Shown piece after piece: positions 8,338-16,012 of a stretch of DNA of 24,462 nt. Position 1 is the first letter of the stretch; each line of letters opens with the position of its first letter. The notes beneath the pieces were generated by a model. That model was not told the DNA's origin and did not search any database. It was given only the letters and a program-made list of their open reading frames with translations. Source of the DNA: an uncultured Actinomyces sp. (GTDB lineage Bacteria > Actinomycetota > Actinomycetes > Actinomycetales > Actinomycetaceae); NCBI GenBank assembly GCA_915069725.1, contig CAJZFF010000001.1, forward strand, positions 1 through 24,462, given 5' to 3'. The position numbers and the translations under genes are program-made.

Positions 8338-8444
8338 GTGAGTTAGAGCACCCTGCAACCGGAGAGAAGGGCCCGGATCTATTCCCCGCCTTCGCCCTGC
8401 TCAGGAGCTCTTTGCTCCCATGGCGACACGAGGCCGGGAAGGCA

Positions 8445-9977
8445 TCAGGACGGTGCGAATGTCCTCGTGCTGCCAGCCGTCAACGCAAGGTCCCCGTCCA
8501 CCATCAGCCGTGCTCCCGTGCTGTTGACGTCGACGAAGCTGCGCAGCGTGAGGACCAATGCCCCGTCACCGACGAACACCTCAGTCAGCGATCGGTCGTG
8601 AATGACCTCCAGCACCGGCGCACACCCTTCAGGGAGCGTCACGCTGCGCACCGATCCGTGCTGGGCGTAGCGGGAGGTAGAGCGGTCCACCCGCAGCACC
8701 TGCCGATCCAGGGTGATGTCCACGTGCGAGTCATCCGAGCCGATCTGCAGTCCCCACGGCCCCGTGGTCTGCTCGGCGTCTGCCTCCAGGCGCAGCTGCC
8801 AGCTGCGGTGCCCGCTGAGCTCATCGATCTCGTAGAGGCCCGCCTTCACGCACTCACCCACGAGAGCCGGTTCCCCGGCGTCATACGGCAGTGAGGCGGC
8901 GGGGCACTGGATGAGTCGGCCCGCCTTGAGACTCAGTATCCGAGGCATGGTCAGGGCGTGGACCCACTGCCCGGTCTCGATGGAGGGCTGATCGTCCTCG
9001 GAGGCGTTGCCCGCCCACCCGGTCAGCAGGACCGGCCCCGGCTCGGATGGACGACGGGCGAAGACCTGAGGGGCGTAGAACTCGAAGCCCCGGTCGACCT
9101 CGTGGAAGACCCCGCCGGTGTCTCGCAGCTCAGTGCCCACGAGGTGCCCCACCGTGTAGACGCAGGGGAAGATGTTCTCAAAGCCCTCCCGGTCGGGGGT
9201 GATGCCCTGCGGGCACCAGATGAGAATGTCCCAGTCCTCACCGGTGTCCTCATCCTTCAGCCTCACCAGGCCGGGGCACTCCCACATGTACCCGAAGGCA
9301 TCGAAGGCGCCTCCCGCGCCAGGGAAGCTCAGCTCCCCCTCCAGCTCCCAGGAGACCAGGTCCCGGGAACGGTACAGGACGGCGGCGCCGGTCTCATCGG
9401 CGCGCTGGACCCCGATGAGCATGCGGTACTCCCCCGGCCGGTCAGGATCCCGGAAGACCTGCGGGTCACGGTAGTGGGACGTGTAGCCCTCGGCGTGGGC
9501 GGGGATAAGCGGATTTCCGGGCCACTTGGCGAAGTCGGTCAGGTCACCGCTGGTCACCAGGCACTGACTGGCGGTGCGCTCGTCGGTCACAGGGTCCTTG
9601 AGGTTGCCGGTGTAGAACAGCTGGAACGGAGCCCGAGTAGGGGCGGCATCGACCTCATGGCCCTCCAGCACGATCGCGTTACCGGAATACGCACCACTGA
9701 GGTCGTAGGAGGAGTCCGGGATGACGGCGGGGGCGTGGTGGCGCCAGTGCAGCAGGTCCGTCGAGGAGGAGTGCCCCCAGTAGACCAGCTTGCGGTGGGG
9801 ATGGAAGGGGCTGAGCTGGTAGAAGGCGTGGTAGGTGTCGCCGTCGACGAGCAGCCCGTTGGGATCGTTGAGTCGCCCCACCGGCGGGACAACATGGAAG
9901 CAGGGATAGTCCGGGTCATCGGCCACCGCGGATGCGGCAATAGCCTCTTGGGACAGGCGCTTGAGGTCCTCAGTCAC
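8445..9977 (-). CDS. scrB: sucrose-6-phosphate hydrolase, glycoside hydrolase family 32
   Basis: A 510-residue GH32 enzyme that hydrolyses sucrose-6-phosphate (delivered by ScrA) to glucose-6-phosphate and fructose. The three family signatures are present: RLNDPNG with the nucleophile Asp38, YRDPQVF with Asp171, and WECPGL with acid/base Glu233. A five-bladed propeller domain is followed by a C-terminal beta-sandwich (about 375-510). There is no signal peptide, which supports an intracellular phosphosugar hydrolase over a secreted invertase or levanase. The start is GTG with no Shine-Dalgarno sequence but a TAACAT box six bases upstream, so the mRNA is probably leaderless. It lies 43 bp downstream of the phosphate-transport pair in the same direction. 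Confidence 0.93.
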   Translation of the reverse strand: MTEDLKRLSQEAIAASAVADDPDYPCFHVVPPVGRLNDPNGLLVDGDTYHAFYQLSPFHPHRKLVYWGHSSSTDLLHWRHHAPAVIPDSSYDLSGAYSGNAIVLEGHEVDAAPTRAPFQLFYTGNLKDPVTDERTASQCLVTSGDLTDFAKWPGNPLIPAHAEGYTSHYRDPQVFRDPDRPGEYRMLIGVQRADETGAAVLYRSRDLVSWELEGELSFPGAGGAFDAFGYMWECPGLVRLKDEDTGEDWDILIWCPQGITPDREGFENIFPCVYTVGHLVGTELRDTGGVFHEVDRGFEFYAPQVFARRPSEPGPVLLTGWAGNASEDDQPSIETGQWVHALTMPRILSLKAGRLIQCPAASLPYDAGEPALVGECVKAGLYEIDELSGHRSWQLRLEADAEQTTGPWGLQIGSDDSHVDITLDRQVLRVDRSTSRYAQHGSVRSVTLPEGCAPVLEVIHDRSLTEVFVGDGALVLTLRSFVDVNSTGARLMVDGDLALTAGSTRTFAPS

Positions 9978-9983
9978 GAAGGG

Positions 9984-10008
9984 ATGTTAGCAGGACCACT
10001 GTCATGCT
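9984..10008 (-). promoter_or_regulatory. putative leaderless scrB promoter with abutting palindrome
   Basis: TAACAT (forward ATGTTA 9984-9989) ends six bases before the scrB GTG, so transcription would begin at or next to the start codon. An imperfect 20-bp palindrome, forward AGCAGGAC-CACT-GTCATGCT (9989-10008, 7 of 8 arm positions), abuts the -10 box in the spacer. The -35 region is weak, which would fit an activator or a tightly repressed promoter. Its sequence is not clearly the same as the scrA or scrR palindromes. Confidence 0.4.
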
Positions 10009-10020
10009 CCGAGGCGGTTC

Positions 10021-10266
10021 TCAGTGGAAGTACGGGACGATGAGCCACAGACCGAATAACGCGATCACGGCGGCAATGGTGATGAAGACACCCGCCAGGA
10101 CCTGAGCCTGACGTACCCCCTCAACCTCGCCGGCCTCGTGCTTGGCGTGCACGGTGGCCAGCATACGGGCCGCCAGCGAGCAGATGGTGAGGATGAAGGC
10201 GGTTCCCAGCACCGTCACTGACGCCACCAGCCCCAGTGAGCCCCAGTCGATCGCCATACCGGTCAT
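10021..10266 (-). CDS. small two-helix membrane protein coupled to the phosphate transporter
   Basis: An 81-residue protein with two predicted transmembrane helices (about 10-34 and 58-79) joined by a charged loop (HAKHEAGEVEGVRQAQ). Its ATG overlaps the transporter stop codon as ATGA, so it is translated by coupling at a level tied to the transporter. Small membrane proteins in this position are known next to PiT genes in other Actinobacteria, for example Rv0544c beside pitA (Rv0545c) in M. tuberculosis. No biochemical function is known to me; an accessory, assembly or regulatory subunit of the transporter is an inference. It is clearly a real gene by overlap, composition and hydrophobic pattern. 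Confidence 0.75.
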   Translation of the reverse strand: MTGMAIDWGSLGLVASVTVLGTAFILTICSLAARMLATVHAKHEAGEVEGVRQAQVLAGVFITIAAVIALFGLWLIVPYFH

Positions 10267-11501
10267 GCCATGGATCCTGTCGTCATCCGATGCGTACTGT
10301 CCTGGTCCGCCACGCCGTTGACGATCTCGGAGCGCACCTCGTCCAGCGTCCTCGGCTCACGTCCCAGTGCCGGATCCTGCTTGACGACAACGACCTCGGA
10401 GGCGTCATTGACGTTGGAGAAATCCACCCGGTTGTGGCTCGCCTGCCGAATGATGGCCAGGGCCCCCAGGATGAGCAGGCAGATGACGGCGATCGTGCCC
10501 GGCACGCCGCCCTTGACCGCGACATAGGACGTGGCGGCCCCCACCAGGCCCGAACACGGAAGCGTTACCAGCCATGCGATCCCCATCTTGCCGGCAGTCC
10601 TCCAGGACACCTTGGTGCCCCGCCCGATCCCGGAACCCAGGATCGACCCGGTGCAGATGTGGGTGGTGGACAGCGCAAAACCAAGATGGGAGGAGGCCAG
10701 GATCGCCACCGTCGAGGCGGTCTCGGAGGCGAAGCCCTGCGGAGCCTCGACATGCACCAGCCCACGCCCCATGGTGCGCATGATGCGCCACCCGCCCGAG
10801 TAGGTACCCAGGCCGATGGCGAGGCCCGCTGCGGCGATGACCCACCAGTGAGGCCCGGTACCGGCCTCCTGGTAGCCACCGGCCACCAGCACCAGCGTGA
10901 TGACCCCCATGGTCTTCTGCCCATCAGAGGTGCCATGAGACAGCGCCACCAATGATGCGGTGACCCGTTGGCTGTTACGGAAGAGCCTCTCGGAGTACGG
11001 GTTGGTCGGATGCGCGATGCGGTAAGCCAGGGCCGTGGCCAGGGCTGCCGCCAGTCCGGCCACGACCGGTGCGATGACGGCGGGCAGGATGATCTTGGAG
11101 ATCACCGTCCCCCAGTGGACTCCCTGGACTCCGGCTGCCACCACGACCGCTCCGATGAGTCCTCCGAACAGCGCGTGGGACGAGGATGACGGCAGCCCGA
11201 ACAACCAGGTCGCCAGGTTCCACAGGATGGCGCCGGCCAGACCAGCGAAGATCATGGCCGGCGCCGCCTGGATCACTGCGTCGTCGAACATGCCGTGAGA
11301 GATGGTCTTGGAGACCTCCGTCGACAGGCAGGCGCCGATCACGTTGAGCACGGCGGCGACCAGAACCGCTCTTCTGGGTGTGAAGGCGCCTGTCGCCACC
11401 GACGTCGCCATCGCATTGGACGAGTCGTGGAAACCGTTCGTGAAGTCGAAGACGAGAGCCGTCACGACGACAACGATCACGAGGAAGAGAATGGTGCTCA
11501 T
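10263..11501 (-). CDS. pitA: PiT-family inorganic phosphate transporter
   Basis: A 412-residue low-affinity phosphate (metal-phosphate):proton symporter of the inner membrane. The N-terminal PiT signature FDFTNGFHDSSNAMATSVAT (about 18-37) and its C-terminal counterpart FALSTTHICTGSILGSGIG are both present, with about ten hydrophobic helices, as in the duplicated PiT fold. I chose the ATG at 11501; an upstream in-frame extension is arginine-rich and does not look like protein. A short cytosolic C-terminal tail precedes the overlapping small membrane protein. It is divergent from the Hsp70-like gene. No PhoU-like gene is adjacent, unlike many pit operons. Confidence 0.93.
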   Translation of the reverse strand: MSTILFLVIVVVVTALVFDFTNGFHDSSNAMATSVATGAFTPRRAVLVAAVLNVIGACLSTEVSKTISHGMFDDAVIQAAPAMIFAGLAGAILWNLATWLFGLPSSSSHALFGGLIGAVVVAAGVQGVHWGTVISKIILPAVIAPVVAGLAAALATALAYRIAHPTNPYSERLFRNSQRVTASLVALSHGTSDGQKTMGVITLVLVAGGYQEAGTGPHWWVIAAAGLAIGLGTYSGGWRIMRTMGRGLVHVEAPQGFASETASTVAILASSHLGFALSTTHICTGSILGSGIGRGTKVSWRTAGKMGIAWLVTLPCSGLVGAATSYVAVKGGVPGTIAVICLLILGALAIIRQASHNRVDFSNVNDASEVVVVKQDPALGREPRTLDEVRSEIVNGVADQDSTHRMTTGSMA

Positions 11502-11592
11502 ACCGTTCCCGATGGGAGATCTGGCTGACCCTCTCGACCGCCCTGGCAGACGGCTGCGGAGGTCCGGGTCGCGTGAACGCAACCCACCAGTA

Positions 11593-11622
11593 TTGTTACC
11601 CGCCGACCCCCCTGCTGCCTAA
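11593..11622 (-). promoter_or_regulatory. putative pitA promoter
   Basis: On the minus strand, -35 TTAGGC (forward GCCTAA 11617-11622), an 18-bp spacer and -10 TAACAA (forward TTGTTA 11593-11598). The leader would be about 85 nt. A single GTTCAC motif in the leader is not enough to call a PHO box. Confidence 0.35.
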
Positions 11623-11797
11623 CCGATCGCATACGAGGCTCGCACTGGTTCCCCAGGTCTCATAAGCGCGTCATGCCCGCTCCCCAGCAACACGGTCTTT
11701 CGTCCCACCTTCGGGGCAAAACCGCTGAGCAAATTGTCACGTTCCACAACTACCTCTCAACATGGTGGCTTACCCCGGAAGGAAGGGCCCGTCACGA

Positions 11798-11803
11798 TAG
11801 GGT
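11798..11803 (+). promoter_or_regulatory. putative leaderless -10 box (TAGGGT) of the Hsp70-like gene
   Basis: TAGGGT is followed by six bases and then the ATG at 11810, the same geometry as at scrB. There is no Shine-Dalgarno sequence at proper spacing. The -35 region is CCGGAA-like, not a housekeeping TTGACA. Confidence 0.4.
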
Positions 11804-11809
11804 CACTGC

Positions 11810-13411
11810 ATGGCAGCGGACACGACGAAGAGCCTGGACAGCATCGGCAGCGGCACCCTCCCCGACCAGGGGATCGACCACGAGTCAGCAACAGACATCG
11901 ATCTGGGAATCGACCTGGGGACGACACGTACCGTCGTGGCACGTGCTGACCGGGGGAACTATCCCATTATCAGCTTCACCGATGAGCACGGCGACGAGCA
12001 CGACTTCATCCCCTCGCTGACAGCGCTGCACGAGGGGACGCTCGTTCACGGTTTCGCCGCCAGGCAGGCAGCTCACCAGGGCGCTCCGTTGCTGCGCAGC
12101 CTCAAGCGGGTCCTGGCCTCCCCCACGTTGACCGCTTCGACGCCGGTACGGCTGGGAGACAAAACCTTCTCCGTTTTGGAGGTTCTCACCAGCTACCTCC
12201 GTCACCTGAAGTCCGAGCTCGCTGATCGGGGCATCGACATCACCCGCGCCCGCGTGGTGGTCGCCGTGCCCGCCCACGCCTACGGGGCGCAGCGTCTTCT
12301 GACTCTTGAGGCCTTCCAGCAGGCCGGTTTCCGCATCGCCGCCATGCTCAACGAGCCCAGTGCAGCCGGATTCGAGTACACCCACCGCAAGGCGACCACC
12401 GTCTCCTCCAGGCGCACCCGGGTCCTGGTCTACGACCTGGGCGGTGGCACCTTCGACACCTCACTGGTCGACGTCGTCGGCACGTCTCACGAGGTGCTGG
12501 CCTCTCACGGGCTGGGAGACCTGGGCGGGGACGATGTCGACCTGCTCATGGCCACGATGGCCCTGAGCCGGGCGGGCATCACCGAGGAGGACCTCTCCCC
12601 CACCGAGCTCGACGACCTACTGGACCAGTGCCGCGACGCCAAGGAGCACCTGACCCCTCAGAGCCGTCGGGTGCTCATCATCCTCAGAGGCCAGGACGTC
12701 GTTCTGCCGGTGTCCGACCTGTACACGGCCTGCACACCGCTCATTGAGCGGTCCTTGGCCACGATGGCCCCTCTGGTCGGCAGGATGGACGACGGGAGCC
12801 CGGACCTGACCGACATCGCCGGCGTCTACCTGGTTGGCGGCGCCTCCGGTCTTCCTCTGGTACCCAGGCTCCTGCGGGAGCGCTTCGGTCGTCGGGTTCA
12901 CCGCTCCCCCTACCCCGGGGCCTCCACCGCCATCGGCCTGGCGATCGCGGCGGACCGCACCAGCGACTACGACCTGACTGACCGGCTCTCACGGGGTTTC
13001 GGTGTCTTCCGCGAGGCCGACGGCGGCCACCGCCTCACCTTCGACGCGATTCTGAGCCCCGAGTCCGTCCAGGCCTCGCCCGGGGGGCGGGAAGGCACGG
13101 TGCTGACCCGCGAGTACGACGCGGCGCACAACATCGGCTGGTACCGCTTCGTGGAGTGCGCCGGTGTCGACGAAGGCGGTGAGCCCCGCGGCGAGATCGC
13201 CCCCTACCAGGACATCGTCTTCCCCTTCGAGGCCTCCCTGCGGGACGTCGATGACGAGGAGCTGAGGACCTACTCGGTGGAGCGGCGCGATCACGGTCCG
13301 CGGATTCAAGAGCACTACCGCGTCGATGAGGCCGGCCTGGTTCGCGTCACCATCACCGACCTCTCCGACGGATACAGCCGCCGTTACGTTCTGGGCAGGC
13401 GCACCCTGTAA
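11810..13411 (+). CDS. Hsp70-family ATPase without a DnaK lid domain
   Basis: A 533-residue actin/Hsp70-fold protein. The nucleotide-binding domain (about 30-385) has phosphate-1 GIDLGTTRTVVA (33-44), phosphate-2 VYDLGGGTFDTSLVDVV (about 206) and the adenosine motif VYLVGGASGLP (about 339). The remaining 145 residues look like a diverged beta-rich domain. The helical lid and EEVD-like tail of DnaK (about 610-640 aa) are missing. An N-terminal 30-residue acidic/polar extension is also atypical. No dnaJ, grpE or hspR is nearby, so this is not the main DnaK but one of the stand-alone Hsp70-like proteins found in Actinobacteria, whose clients are unknown. Start ATG 11810 fits the leaderless box; no alternative start has a ribosome site. 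Confidence 0.85.
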   Translation: MAADTTKSLDSIGSGTLPDQGIDHESATDIDLGIDLGTTRTVVARADRGNYPIISFTDEHGDEHDFIPSLTALHEGTLVHGFAARQAAHQGAPLLRSLKRVLASPTLTASTPVRLGDKTFSVLEVLTSYLRHLKSELADRGIDITRARVVVAVPAHAYGAQRLLTLEAFQQAGFRIAAMLNEPSAAGFEYTHRKATTVSSRRTRVLVYDLGGGTFDTSLVDVVGTSHEVLASHGLGDLGGDDVDLLMATMALSRAGITEEDLSPTELDDLLDQCRDAKEHLTPQSRRVLIILRGQDVVLPVSDLYTACTPLIERSLATMAPLVGRMDDGSPDLTDIAGVYLVGGASGLPLVPRLLRERFGRRVHRSPYPGASTAIGLAIAADRTSDYDLTDRLSRGFGVFREADGGHRLTFDAILSPESVQASPGGREGTVLTREYDAAHNIGWYRFVECAGVDEGGEPRGEIAPYQDIVFPFEASLRDVDDEELRTYSVERRDHGPRIQEHYRVDEAGLVRVTITDLSDGYSRRYVLGRRTL

Positions 13412-13420
13412 GCGCCGGCC

Positions 13421-13436
13421 GACCCTACAACGGGTC
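13421..13436. terminator. weak hairpin between the convergent Hsp70-like and aldo/keto reductase genes
   Basis: GACCC (13421-13425), a 6-nt loop and GGGTC (13432-13436) sit in a 23-bp gap between convergent stops and overlap the reductase stop. The stem is only 5 bp with no U-tract. Confidence 0.3.
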
Positions 13437-14394
13437 AGGAACGCGCGGCATCGGAGACCCGGGTGAGAGCCCGGGTCTCCTCGTCGCTGATCTCGAGGGT
13501 CAGCGCCTCCGTGATCGGCCGCAGCTGGTTGAGATCCCGTGCTGAGGCCAACGGAGCGGTAACACCGGGACGATCACGCAGCCAAGCCAGAGCGACGGCT
13601 GCCGGCTCCACCCCATGATCCGCCGCTACACTGGCGACAGTCTCAACGACGTCATAGCACTCGGGCCGCTGGTAGTCGGCAACCATTCCAGCCCTATCGC
13701 CACTGATCGGCTCGTCACGACGGTACTTCCCCGTGAGAAAACCGGCGGCCAGGGCGAAGTAGGGCATGAGCCCCATACCGAGCTCGGCAGCCACCCGCCC
13801 CCTGGCGCCAGGGCCTTCGACGTCGCCTCGGTGGAGCAGGTTGTAGTGGGGCTGAAGAACGATGGGCCGAGCGCACCCTTGAGCGTCAGCGATGGCGAAC
13901 CACTGCCGGATGCGCTCAGGCGTGTAGTTGGACAGCCCCACATGCCGGATCCTGCCGGCGAGTCGGGCCTCTTCGAAGGCGCCGACGGTCTCCTCCAACG
14001 GAGTCGACTCGTCATCGAAGTGGGCGTAATAGATATCAACAACGTCGGTACGCAGCCGCGACAGCGACTCCTCCAGCGCCCGGCGGATGTTATCCGCGCT
14101 CAGCCCCGGACGGTCGGGCTTGGTGGAGACCTTCGTGGCCAGAACTACGCGCTCACGGACAGGACGCGAGGCGAGCCAGGCACCGATCACGGTCTCCGAC
14201 TCCCCTCCTGAGTTCCCAGGAGCCCAGTAGGAGTATCCGTCAGCAGTGTCGACGAGGTTCCCGCCACCGTCCAGGTAGGCGTCCAGCACCTGGAAGGAGG
14301 TCGCCTCGTCGGCCGTCCAGCCGAAGACGTTACCTCCCAGCCCAATGGGGCTGATCCTCAGGTCGGCCAGGTTACGGGTGGGAGCTCCAGTCAT
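13435..14394 (-). CDS. aldo/keto reductase
   Basis: A 319-residue NAD(P)H-dependent oxidoreductase with a TIM-barrel fold. The catalytic tetrad is visible: Asp49 in LVDTADGY, Tyr54, Lys88 in LATKVS and His125 in YYAHFDD. HVGLSNY (about 158-164), a typical AKR motif, follows. It resembles the AKR11/12 group (YghZ/IolS-like general reductases). The start ATG at 14394 is fixed by AGGAGG five bases upstream; a longer in-frame extension (to 14445) is discarded. It follows the MerR gene on the same strand but lies beyond a strong terminator, so it is probably an independent unit. The substrate is unknown. Confidence 0.92.
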   Translation of the reverse strand: MTGAPTRNLADLRISPIGLGGNVFGWTADEATSFQVLDAYLDGGGNLVDTADGYSYWAPGNSGGESETVIGAWLASRPVRERVVLATKVSTKPDRPGLSADNIRRALEESLSRLRTDVVDIYYAHFDDESTPLEETVGAFEEARLAGRIRHVGLSNYTPERIRQWFAIADAQGCARPIVLQPHYNLLHRGDVEGPGARGRVAAELGMGLMPYFALAAGFLTGKYRRDEPISGDRAGMVADYQRPECYDVVETVASVAADHGVEPAAVALAWLRDRPGVTAPLASARDLNQLRPITEALTLEISDEETRALTRVSDAARS

Positions 14395-14488
14395 CTTGCC
14401 TCCTGGTGTATGAGAGCGCCGCCGGAAGCTGCACCACGGCGACACTCGCCTTGTCGTGAATCGGATCGACTCGGCCAGAATACGTTGA

Positions 14489-14518
14489 AGGCTGGAACCG
14501 TCACCGCGGTTCCAGCCT
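14489..14518 (-). terminator. strong hairpin terminator after the MerR gene
   Basis: A perfect 12-bp stem, AGGCTGGAACCG (14489-14500) and CGGTTCCAGCCT (14507-14518), with a 6-nt loop. On the minus strand it is followed by a mildly T-rich run. It lies 40 bp past the MerR stop and would close the regulator transcript. In the 14395-14557 gap the remaining DNA holds only the reductase leader; no clear reductase promoter was found. Confidence 0.8.
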
Positions 14519-14557
14519 CAGCGAACAAGCGTTCTGATGGTGCGCGCCTCCCGGCGC

Positions 14558-15136
14558 TCAGATGGCCTGCTGCCGCTTGGCAGCGCGACGCTTAGCCAGC
14601 TCGTCCTCAACCAGAGGAGTCCCGAGGGCCTGAGCGTGATCGACGGGCAGGTCCGCCAGCGCTCCCTCGACCTCGTGCCATACCCGCCCCACGGCGATAC
14701 CGAAGACGCCCTGGCCGCCTGCGACCAGGTCGACGACCTCGTCGGCCGAGGTGCACTCGTAGACCGAGGCGCCGTCACTCATGAGGGTGATGGAGGCCAG
14801 ATCCTCGACACCGCGGGAGTGCAGGGCACTGACCGCCGTACGGATCTGCTGGAGCGAGACGCCAGTGTCCAGGAGGCGCTTGACGACCTTGAGGACCAGG
14901 ATGTCGCGGAAGGAGTAGAGCCGCTGGGAGCCCGATCCCTTGGCGCTTCGAATCGATGGCTCAACCAGCCCGGTACGCGCCCAGTAGTCGAGCTGGCGAT
15001 ACGTGATGCCGGCAGCTCGGCAGGCCACCGGCCCGCGGTAGCCCGAATCGGCATCGAGCTGGGGCAGAGGGTCACCGAACAGCATGCCCTGAGTACGCTG
15101 AGGCCTTGCTATCGCACTGGCTTCATTCATGCTCAC
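14558..15136 (-). CDS. MerR-family regulator, Rv1830 (ResR/McdR) orthologue
   Basis: A 192-residue DNA-binding protein. The winged helix-turn-helix is unmistakable: YRGPVACRAAGITYRQLDYW, then TGLVEPSIRSAKGSGSQRLYSF. A dimerisation region follows (DILVLKVVKRLLDTGVSLQQIRTAV) and then a C-terminal domain with TLMSDGASVYECTSADEVVDL and GGQGVFGIAVG. These stretches match M. tuberculosis Rv1830, a regulator tied to growth and cell division. I chose GTG 15136 because AGGAG lies six bases upstream; ATG 15130 is a close alternative. There is no metal-binding cysteine cluster. It is last in the garA / ftsR / nuclease / merR series but has a 266-bp upstream gap and probably its own promoter. Confidence 0.9.
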   Translation of the reverse strand: MSMNEASAIARPQRTQGMLFGDPLPQLDADSGYRGPVACRAAGITYRQLDYWARTGLVEPSIRSAKGSGSQRLYSFRDILVLKVVKRLLDTGVSLQQIRTAVSALHSRGVEDLASITLMSDGASVYECTSADEVVDLVAGGQGVFGIAVGRVWHEVEGALADLPVDHAQALGTPLVEDELAKRRAAKRQQAI

Positions 15137-15366
15137 GACCTGCTCCTGTCGCCGGAAGAACACGCACCTGGAACTGGTGCGGCGGCCTGCCTCGTGCGGC
15201 CACGGCTCCACGATAGGGCCACTTGAGGCGATGCTCAACGAAGGGCACGCCCCATCTCGGTGTGCCGTCAGGCATGAATCTCTAGCTGAGGTCGACAGTC
15301 ACGGCCCGCACACCGACTATTCGCCGCGATACAGCCGATTCTCCGGCAGGACGGCAGCAACCACGA

Positions 15367-15408
15367 GTGACATAGATTACAACACTAGTCACATCAGTCA
15401 CATCAGTC
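15367..15408 (-). promoter_or_regulatory. repeat-rich putative operator upstream of the MerR gene
   Basis: An inverted pair, GTGACATAG (15367-15375) and CTAGTCAC (15385-15392), flanks ATTACAACA. Two exact tandem copies of AGTCACATC follow (15387-15395 and 15396-15404), plus a partial third (AGTC). On the minus strand a TGTAAT -10-like hexamer sits between the inverted arms. The GTCAC half-site occurs three times. It overlaps the end of the nuclease gene and lies about 230 bp upstream of the MerR start. The rest of the 15137-15402 gap shows no other clear element. Confidence 0.4.
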
Positions 15409-15888
15409 CCGCGTGTCGCCGTCGGCCAGGTCATCGGTCTGCGACAGCACTCGCTGCCACTGCTCAAGGCGCTCAGCACCGTGGTCGTCGCTGAGATCCA
15501 CAGCCCTCAGGCGCATCAGCGAGCTGCTGGCGTGCACCGGGAACCGGTGGTATCCGCTCAGAAGCAGCCCCTCTCCCGGAGTGCAGGCCACGGTCGTCAC
15601 GCCACTGGTGCGGACAGGAGTCTCAACGACGAGCCTGGCGACGATACGCGCGTCATCATCGACGTCGAGCTCAGTGCGCCCGATGCGACCGCCCAGCGCC
15701 TCGACGACGTCGTCAAGGAGCCTGGGCCATGAGGGCGAGCGGTGCGAGCCGTGGGCCTGCAGCACCAGTCCCTCGTGCGCCGTCACCGGAATGGCCAGCA
15801 TCGTCGGTCCGCCGTCCTCCACGAGGACGGCGACCAAGCCGTCATCAGGATCGGTGGATCTGACACCCACCAACTGCATCAAGGGCAC
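15403..15888 (-). CDS. bifunctional nuclease family protein (DUF151), diverged
   Basis: A 161-residue homologue of Rv1829 by position and faint sequence similarity: MQLVGVRSTDPDD at the start, LAIPVTAHEGLVLQ (family LPIWIGQSEAAAI), RLLDDVVEALGGRIGRTELDV and ARLVV. The normally conserved PSDSIALA segment is replaced by TPGEGLLLS, so nuclease activity is doubtful. The start is GTG 15888 or ATG 15879; neither has a strong ribosome site. It sits 124 bp after ftsR, between it and the Rv1830-like MerR gene, which supports the assignment. The C-terminus is extended by about 30 polar residues. The family call depends partly on gene order. Confidence 0.7.
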   Translation of the reverse strand: MPLMQLVGVRSTDPDDGLVAVLVEDGGPTMLAIPVTAHEGLVLQAHGSHRSPSWPRLLDDVVEALGGRIGRTELDVDDDARIVARLVVETPVRTSGVTTVACTPGEGLLLSGYHRFPVHASSSLMRLRAVDLSDDHGAERLEQWQRVLSQTDDLADGDTRD

Positions 15889-16012
15889 GTTCCAACCCTA
15901 CGGGAGGTAGTCACCTCTGTCCCGGGAACGCGCCATCGATGCACGCTGACCTTCGTCGACACGAGCCACCGACCGGGTGAACGCCTGCCGGGCGTGGTGC
16001 GCGCGCCCGCCC

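Larger units (their letters stand above)
11502..11809. other. divergent intergenic region between pitA and the Hsp70-like gene
   Basis: This 308-bp gap carries a minus-strand promoter candidate for pitA (11593-11622) and a plus-strand -10 box for the Hsp70-like gene (11798-11803). A plus frame beginning at 11673 runs into the Hsp70-like gene out of phase and looks like a shadow. No RNA gene or strong hairpin was seen. Confidence 0.5.

Noticed and set aside
8404..8418. Terminator after scrB
   Set aside because: The GGAGC/GCTCC stem is only 5 bp and has no U-tract; not strong enough to call separately.
11502..11622. PHO box controlling pitA
   Set aside because: Only one GTTCAC half-site is visible; PHO boxes need direct repeats at 11-bp spacing.
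11673..12020. 115-codon plus-strand frame starting upstream of the Hsp70-like gene
   Set aside because: It runs out of phase into the Hsp70-like gene, has no ribosome site and becomes Arg/Ser/Thr-rich in the overlap.
15387..15408. CRISPR-like tandem repeat
   Set aside because: Two and a half copies of a 9-bp unit with no spacers and no cas genes; better read as operator half-sites.
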